Origin: Zygaena filipendulae
Lineage: Eukaryota > Arthropoda > Insecta > Lepidoptera > Zygaenidae
Reading direction: 5' to 3'
Assembly (NCBI GenBank): GCA_907165275.2
Contig: OU015661.1
Location: 6,021,501 to 6,085,500, forward strand
Length of the DNA: 64,000 nt
In this document: one piece after another, positions 58,994 through 64,000 of the stretch
How the letters are laid out: every line of letters starts with the position of its first letter
Numbering within the stretch: the stretch's first letter is position 1
Made by a program: the position numbers and the translations under genes
The notes under the pieces: generated by a model
Told to the model about the DNA's origin: nothing
The model's database searches: none
What the model saw: only the letters and a program-made list of their open reading frames with translations

Positions 58994-59845
58994 ATGGGCA
59001 CGCCTATCGAATATAAGATGCCATCACCCCTGGAATTGAATACGGCTGGAGATATACTAACAAAATGGAAAACATTCAAACAGCAATTAAGTATATTCAT
59101 GTTAGCAGCTGGACTAGAGCAAGTTTCGGAGAAAAGGAAGTCTGCCATTTTGTTGAATTCTATTGGACAAGAAGGACAAGATTTATATTATAATATTTTG
59201 AAGAAAACTGATGAAAAAGAATATCCGAAGTTCGACATATTGTTGGAATTATTTGATGGATACTTTGAACCGAAACAAAATGAGGTGATAAACACATTCA
59301 ATTTCAATAATAGAAATCAAGATGATGGTGAAACTTTTGATACCTTTTACTCAGAACTAAGAAGGATGGTAAAGAGTTGCAACTTCAAAGAATTAGAAGA
59401 AAGAATGTTAAGAGACCGTATTGTCATGGGGGTCAGAGACAAAAGATTGCAACGGAAACTTCTGGAAACAACTGAGTTAACATTACAAACTGCGGTGGAT
59501 CGTTGCCGTGCAGCTGAATTATCCCAGGAACATGCAAGGATTATACAGAAAAATGAAGAAACTTTTAAAGTTGATGCAGTTCACAGCAAACAGTTTGAAG
59601 CTAAGTATAAAAACAATTTTAATAAGTATTTAAATGCACAAAAGCAGAATTCTTACAATAGTCAGTTCTATCAATGTAAAAAATGTAATAAAGAACACGG
59701 TCCAAGGCAATGTCCTGCGTTTGGCAAAACTTGTTTAAAATGTAATAAAATGAATCACTTTGCTCAGGGTTGTAAAAGTAGGAAAATTGATGTAGTGGAG
59801 GAAGAGCAAAATGTTAATCTAGATAATTCTGTACATGATTTGTGA
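58994..59845 (+). CDS. gag: Gag polyprotein of the LTR retrotransposon
   Basis: 283 residues from ATG 58,994 (MGTPIEYKMPSPLEL) to TGA at 59,843. It would form the cytoplasmic particle that packages element RNA. The middle part (about residues 60-170) has the capsid-like FDGYFEPKQNEVINTFNF, DTFYSELRRMVKSC and LRDRIVMGVRD segments seen in Mag-type Gag. Two zinc knuckles lie near the C terminus: CKKCNKEHGPRQC (CX2CX3HX4C) and CLKCNKMNHFAQGC (CX2CX4HX4C), binding RNA. GTG 58,985 opens the frame earlier but ATG is the natural start. The stop is followed by CTAG, and the same frame continues into pol, so a minor share of products is expected to be Gag-Pol. Intact, no frameshift. Confidence 0.92.
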   Translation: MGTPIEYKMPSPLELNTAGDILTKWKTFKQQLSIFMLAAGLEQVSEKRKSAILLNSIGQEGQDLYYNILKKTDEKEYPKFDILLELFDGYFEPKQNEVINTFNFNNRNQDDGETFDTFYSELRRMVKSCNFKELEERMLRDRIVMGVRDKRLQRKLLETTELTLQTAVDRCRAAELSQEHARIIQKNEETFKVDAVHSKQFEAKYKNNFNKYLNAQKQNSYNSQFYQCKKCNKEHGPRQCPAFGKTCLKCNKMNHFAQGCKSRKIDVVEEEQNVNLDNSVHDL

Positions 59846-59849
59846 CTAG
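59843..59849 (+). promoter_or_regulatory. Probable readthrough stop UGA-CUAG between gag and pol
   Basis: TGA is followed directly by CTAG, and pol continues in the same frame for 990 codons. The protease motif (DTGA, 59,945-59,956) lies before any in-frame ATG in pol; the first is near 60,260. UGA followed by CUA is an established leaky context in animals. Strong downstream RNA structure is not obvious by eye. Confidence 0.7.
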
Positions 59850-62815
59850 TTAAAATTTGTCATTCAATACAAAGTAAAAAAAAAAGTCATGATGAATGGT
59901 TAGCAATATTAAGAACAGAAAATAAAAAAGTTACTTATAAATGTGATACGGGGGCACAAGTGAATGTGATTTCATTAAGAGACTTGAAAAAAATTGTCGA
60001 TGATGATAGTCCTAAATGTTCTGAGACAAATATAATTTTAGAAGCATTTGGGGGAAACAAAATCAAGCCTTTAGGAAAAATAATATTAAAATTATACATT
60101 AGTGAAACCAAGAATGTAGAAACTGAATTTATAATAATAAAAGAAGAAGTAAGGCCGATTTTGGGTTTTAAGTCATTACTAAAATTGGAATTGCTCAATG
60201 ATAATAATATTAACTTCCAACCAGGCCAAAAGGATAATATTAACATAAGAAATATAAGTATGCTAAGTAAGGAAAACATTATTAATGAATATTATGAACA
60301 ATTTCAGGGTATTGGCCAATTTAAGAAGACACTTGAGCTGCACACTCAACCAGATGCACAGGCTGTAGTAAAACCACCTCGTCGAGTGCCTCATGCGTTA
60401 TTGGGGCGTCTAGCTGACAAACTAAAAAGTCTTGAGGAGCATCAGATTATTGAGAAAGTAGAACATCCTAAGTCTTTTGTGAGTAACCTTGTTATAATTG
60501 AGAAAAGTGATGGTAATTTAAGAATTTGTCTAGATCCACAAGAACTAAATAAAGTATTATTAAGAGAATATCATTTAATACCAACGTTGGAGGAAATTGT
60601 TACAAAGCTGAAAAATAAGACAATTTTTTCAGTATTAGACTTGTCGGATGGATTTTATAATATAAAATTATCGGACAAGTCAACAGATCTTTGCACTTTC
60701 AGTACACCTTTTGGTTGTTATAAATTTTTAAGATTGCCATTTGGGCTCTCAGTTGCACCTGAAATTTTTCAAAAATACAGTGAAAATACATTCGGAGACA
60801 TCCCTGGAGTGGTCATCTACTGCGATGATCTTTTGATTTGTGGGGTAGATGAATTGGAACATAATAAAATACTAAAATGTGTGCTGGAAAGGGCCAAGGA
60901 ACATAATGTTAAATTTAATAAGAAAAAATTTCAATATAAACAGTCGGAGGTAAAGTATTTTGGACACATTTTTTCTAAAGAAGGAATGAAAATTGATCCT
61001 GATAGGGTAAAAGCAATTTTGAATATGAAGAGTCCAACAAATACAAAAGAGTTACAAACATTTTTGGGAATGATTAATTATTTAAGAAACTTTATTGATA
61101 AGTTGGCAGATCTTACAGCGCCATTGAATGGTTTGCTGAGAAAAGATGTGAATTGGCTGTGGACAGAATTGCATGAAAATGTATTCACTAATATTAAAAA
61201 ATGTATAAGTACTGCACCCGTGTTACAAAATTTTGACACTTCGTTGACAGTAACAATACAATGTGATGCAAGCAAGGATGGTCTGGGATGTTGTTTAATG
61301 CAAAATGGGAAACCAGTCTCCTATGCTTCGCGAAGTCTCACTGATGCAGAAAAAAATTTTTCTCAAATAGAAAAAGAATTATTGAGTGTAGTATGGGCAA
61401 CAAAAAAATTTCACTACTACATTTATGGGAAAAAATGTGTTATACTTAATGATCATAAACCATTGGAAAATTTATTAAAAAAGGGCATTCATGCAATTCC
61501 GTCCACAAGATTGCAAAGGCTTAAATTGAAATTATTAAAATATGATATCGAATTTAAATATCTAAAAGGTCGGCTAATGCATATTGCTGATTTGCTTTCA
61601 CGTTCCTATCTGAATGAAACTGATGATGATCAGACATATATGTATGAAGTAGTACATTGCATTGGTCTTTCAAAATACATGCAATGTACAGATGAGCAAA
61701 AACAAGAATTAAAAGAAGAAACTAAAAATGATGATGTATTGTTAAAATTAAGCAATTTTACACAAAATGGATGGCCAGAGAATTATAAAAAAGTACCAGA
61801 TAGTCTTAAAGATTATTATAAGTTCAAAGAAAATATTTCAACTGATCAAGGATTGTTGTTCATGAATGAAAGATTAATTGTACCCAAAACATTACGGTTA
61901 AAAATATTAATGAAATTACATGAGGGACATTTAGGTATGACAAAAATGAAACAGTCCGCACGAACGTTATATTATTGGCCACATATTGATACACAGATTG
62001 AAACAATAGTTAACAAATGTTTTGTTTGTCAAACATTTCAAAATAATAATATAAAAGAACCTTTACTTACGCATGACGTACCAAAATTACCCTTCACAAA
62101 GCTTGGAATAGACATAATGGATTTTAAAAGAAAAAGTTACTTGGTCATCTTTGATTATACAACTAAATGGTTAGACATTAGATTAATTACAAGTAAATCA
62201 GCCCAGAGCATAATAAATGTGTTGGTTGACATATTTACCTGTTTTGGCATACCATTGGAAATAGTGGCAGATCATGTCCCATTTGACTCAGTAAAATGCA
62301 AACAGTTTGCCAAAGATTGGGGTTTCAAATTCACCTATTCAAGCCCAAGATATCCACAATCAAATGGTATGGCAGAACGTGGAGTACAGATAGCGAAGAA
62401 AATATTAATAAAATGTAATGAAGATAAAACAGATTATAGGATTGCACTTTTGCAACATAGATCAACTCCGGTTGCAGGAACACATTTCACTCCTTCACAA
62501 CTTATGATGAGTAGAAATTTAAGAACAAAATTGCCATCTAGTTATGCATATCTAAAACCAAAATTGAATTGTAATGTAGAGGCTGAGATGAATAAGCTTA
62601 AAAGTAGAAATATTAGTAATTATAATAAGCATGTAAAGGAGAAGGATAGCTTTAAAATAAATCAGAAGGTCTGGTTCAAGAAGGAGCCACATAGCAATAA
62701 GTGGATATCAGGTACCATTGTTAATAATACAAACCAAAAATTTAGATCATATGAGGTGATGGATTCTGATGGGGTTACTTACACAAGAACGTCATATCAC
62801 ATGCGTTCTCAATAG
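59846..62815 (+). CDS. pol: Pol polyprotein: protease, RT, RNase H, integrase
   Basis: 990 codons in the gag frame, ending TAG at 62,813; no start codon of its own ahead of the protease, so it is read by stop suppression. Protease: DTGAQVNVIS at 59,945. Reverse transcriptase (about 60,330-60,990): SVLDLSDGFYNI with the first Asp at 60,639, LPFGLSVAPEIFQ, and YCDD at 60,818-60,829. RNase H (about 61,245-61,610): CDASKDGLGCCL, the Glu in IEKELL and Asp in LNDHKPL. Integrase: zinc finger HEGHL...CFVCQ from 61,919, catalytic Asp 62,111, Asp 62,270 and Glu 62,375, then a C-terminal module with QKVWFKKEP. The second integrase motif reads ADHVPFDS where many families have TDNGPQF, with 34 rather than 35 residues to the Glu. 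All key acids are present. Nothing suggests a frameshift. An env gene is absent. Confidence 0.92.
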   Translation, partial: LVKICHSIQSKKKSHDEWLAILRTENKKVTYKCDTGAQVNVISLRDLKKIVDDDSPKCSETNIILEAFGGNKIKPLGKIILKLYISETKNVETEFIIIKEEVRPILGFKSLLKLELLNDNNINFQPGQKDNINIRNISMLSKENIINEYYEQFQGIGQFKKTLELHTQPDAQAVVKPPRRVPHALLGRLADKLKSLEEHQIIEKVEHPKSFVSNLVIIEKSDGNLRICLDPQELNKVLLREYHLIPTLEEIVTKLKNKTIFSVLDLSDGFYNIKLSDKSTDLCTFSTPFGCYKFLRLPFGLSVAPEIFQKYSENTFGDIPGVVIYCDDLLICGVDELEHNKILKCVLERAKEHNVKFNKKKFQYKQSEVKYFGHIFSKEGMKIDPDRVKAILNMKSPTNTKELQTFLGMINYLRNFIDKLADLTAPLNGLLRKDVNWLWTELHENVFTNIKKCISTAPVLQNFDTSLTVTIQCDASKDGLGCCLMQNGKPVSYASRSLTDAEKNFSQIEKELLSVVWATKKFHYYIYGKKCVILNDHKPLENLLKKGIHAIPSTRLQRLKLKLLKYDIEFKYLKGRLMHIADLLSRSYLNETDDDQTYMYEVVHCIGLSKYMQCTDEQKQELKEETKNDDVLLKLSNFTQNGWPENYKKVPDSLKDYYKFKENISTDQGLLFMNERLIVPKTLRLKILMKLHEGHLGMTKMKQSARTLYYWPHIDTQIETIVNKCFVCQTFQNNNIKEPLLTHDVPKLPFTKLGIDIMDFKRKSYLVIFDYTTKWLDIRLITSKSAQSIINVLVDIFTCFGIPLEIVADHVPFDSVKCKQFAKDWGFKFTYSSPRYPQSNGMAERGVQIAKKILIKCNEDKTDYRIALLQHRSTPVAGTHFTPSQLMMSRNLRTKLPSSYAYLKPKLNCNVEAEMNKLKSRNISNYNKHVKEKDSFKINQKVWFKKEPHSNKWISGTIVNNTNQKFRSYEVMDSDGVTYTRTSYHMRSQ

Positions 62816-63005
62816 TCTGATGTAATAATCTGTATTGTGTGTGCAGTTCACTGTAAAACAACTGTAATTAAGTTTAATGGCAATAGGTTATAAGTATAAC
62901 AGATAAGTTATTGCAGGAGAGAAAAGTTTTAAAAGTTGTTAAGAGCATTTGGAATTTATCTTTTATTTTCTGAGTTGGTATTCTTTTTTTTTTGTTTTTT
63001 TTTGT

Positions 63006-63016
63006 GGAAAGGGGGA
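63006..63016 (+). promoter_or_regulatory. Polypurine tract
   Basis: GGAAAGGGGGA lies three bases before the 3' LTR, the position required to prime plus-strand DNA. A T/G-rich run (62,985-63,004) precedes it. Confidence 0.85.
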
Positions 63017-63019
63017 TGA

Positions 63020-63314
63020 TGTAGTGGTTAACCAAACGCAATAACATGGACAATCGAAACGCAGTTGATACAGACTGTCTGAGATGTACGGAGTAACAAT
63101 TGGGTCTTTTGACACTTAACCTATAAATGTATGGAGATTGCGCGTGGTCAACTACAGACTGATAACTAGCTGCTGTGTAACAAGGTATTAGTTTGTCAAT
63201 GAGTCAGTTGCGCTCGACTTTGTCACGTAAAGCTGTAATTATTAATTCTCAATGATCTTAATAAAACCCCAAGTGCTACAAAAGTATTTTATTTAATTTA
63301 CGACATATAATACA
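63020..63314 (+). repeat. 3' LTR
   Basis: 295 bp, TGTAGTGGTT...ATAATACA. I find no substitution against the 5' LTR by eye, only the 5-bp indel. Confidence 0.92.
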
Positions 63315-63344
63315 CTTTTATTTCAAACCCTATTTAAAACTAAA

Positions 63345-63470
63345 TAAAGAAAATTTAAACGAAGACGGTCTATTCTAAACCGTCTTCGAGTAATCGGTGA
63401 ACATACATAAAAAATAACATATATGCCGAATACAGAACCTCCTCCTTTTTGGAAGTCGGTTAAAAAGTAG
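63345..63470 (-). repeat. ACCGACTTCC-family fragment, reverse
   Basis: AACCTCCTCCTTTTTGGAAG then TCGGTTAAAAAG at its end. A 10-bp hairpin CGAAGACGGT / ACCGTCTTCG lies at 63,360-63,388. Confidence 0.65.
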
Positions 63471-63819
63471 TGAACTTATCATTCAATATCAATTCATAAT
63501 ATTGAAGGTATTTTTTTACTGTTTCAATGCTTAAAAAATTGGTTTAATCAAGAAATTTAAAATTAAATCCTTGATGGCGAGTTGACTAGTTTCAGACTTA
63601 GGTATTTAATTTTTTTGTTATCACAGCTGCTATGTTTCTAAATGAATGGATATAGGATTGCTTTAAATTTAAATGTTGATTAAACTGTGACTTAAACCTT
63701 ACTCTAAAACTTAATCTCAAACAAATACTCGTCAGTTGAACCGAGTTATTCGGTCGAGTACGAATACTACAAAACCACCGAATACACCGAGTTGTAAACG
63801 AGTGTTTTGCGCATCTCTA

Positions 63820-64000
63820 ATTTTTATCAACATAAAGATTCACGTCGTGTAGGTAGGTGTGTTTATAATATCAACTTTTATACCAATTTAATCTCAATAA
63901 TTCCGTCGTCTAAACAATAAAGATAATAATACTATTTTTACCACATTTTTACTAACCGTGTAGGTATTATAAACATCGGAAAGAAAATAGAACCGGAGAT
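63820..64000. other. AT-rich DNA to the window edge
   Basis: Nothing recognised. Confidence 0.4.

Larger units (their letters stand above)
58601..63314 (+). mobile_element. Young, near-complete Ty3/Gypsy retrotransposon (Mag-like)
   Basis: 4,714 bp, with LTRs at 58,601-58,900 and 63,020-63,314 and a CTTTT target duplication on both sides (58,596-58,600 and 63,315-63,319). The order is LTR, primer site, gag, in-frame UGA, pol (protease, reverse transcriptase, RNase H, integrase), purine tract, LTR. That domain order defines Ty3/Gypsy. No env-like frame is present. Gag style and primer site suggest the Mag lineage, known from Bombyx; this is inference. The only visible break is the UGA, which is probably functional. 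Confidence 0.92.
58395..63819. mobile_element. Older TIR-like repeat interrupted by an LTR retrotransposon
   Basis: The left end TAGTGATGGGCCGAGTACCC is mirrored imperfectly by GCGCATCTCTA at 63,809-63,819. Between are CCGAGTA and ACTCGG blocks typical of this repeat. The left part is 58,395-58,600 and the right part resumes at 63,315, with the whole retrotransposon between. Another repeat fragment (63,345-63,470) also sits in the right part. Confidence 0.55.

Noticed and set aside
59935..60279. 114-codon minus-strand frame inside pol
   Set aside because: Antisense shadow of a clear pol gene.
62816..63005. Possible env or third gene downstream of pol
   Set aside because: Only about 190 bp, with no open frame before the polypurine tract.

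Overview
The window looks like nuclear DNA from a moth or butterfly (Lepidoptera). It is AT-rich and gene-poor. It is packed with short repeats of kinds common in lepidopteran genomes: non-autonomous Helitron-like copies ending in ...CCGCGGGG(C/A)ACAGCTAGT, fold-back MITEs, tRNA-derived SINE relics, Tc1 and pogo DNA transposons, and a Ty3/Gypsy retrotransposon resembling the Mag lineage. Introns are kilobases long. There are no operons, Shine-Dalgarno sites, rRNA genes or CRISPR arrays. Species and chromosome cannot be named from the sequence.

From 1 to about 42.4 kb I see no host protein-coding gene that I can defend. This part is intergenic DNA (or a very long intron) filled with repeats. 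The best-defined elements are a nested inverted-repeat element at 3.6-4.1 kb, a 145-bp palindrome at 12.96 kb, a decayed pogo/Tigger-like transposon at 14.07-15.22 kb, a fragment of a Tc1 transposase at 23.8-24.1 kb, a full-length but frameshifted Tc1 element at 25.48-27.08 kb, a MITE broken by two later insertions at 34.2-35.1 kb, a (TGCG)n/(TG)n microsatellite at 36.6 kb and a retroelement-like fold-back cluster at 39.9-41.6 kb. Several CpG-richer, non-repetitive blocks (6.5, 12.6, 16.9 and 21.0 kb) could be regulatory, but that is only inference.

From about 42.4 kb a plus-strand host gene appears to begin. A CpG-rich 5' exon ends at a good splice donor at 43,204. A 107-bp exon at 48,297-48,403 carries a well-placed ATG (MNATQ...). 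A 103-bp exon at 56,970-57,072 joins it in phase and adds a further open stretch. The gene runs out of the window or into introns I cannot follow, and I do not recognise the product. The 3' end of the third exon, with its splice donor, is repeated in tandem about four times, and the exon lies between two copies of one MITE family.

The last 5.5 kb hold a young LTR retrotransposon (58,601-63,314) inserted into an older repeat. Its LTRs differ by one 5-bp indel, its 5-bp target duplication is intact, and its catalytic motifs are present. Its gag and pol genes lie in the same frame, separated by a single UGA followed by CUAG, a sequence context known to favour stop-codon readthrough. This is the most interesting feature in the window.
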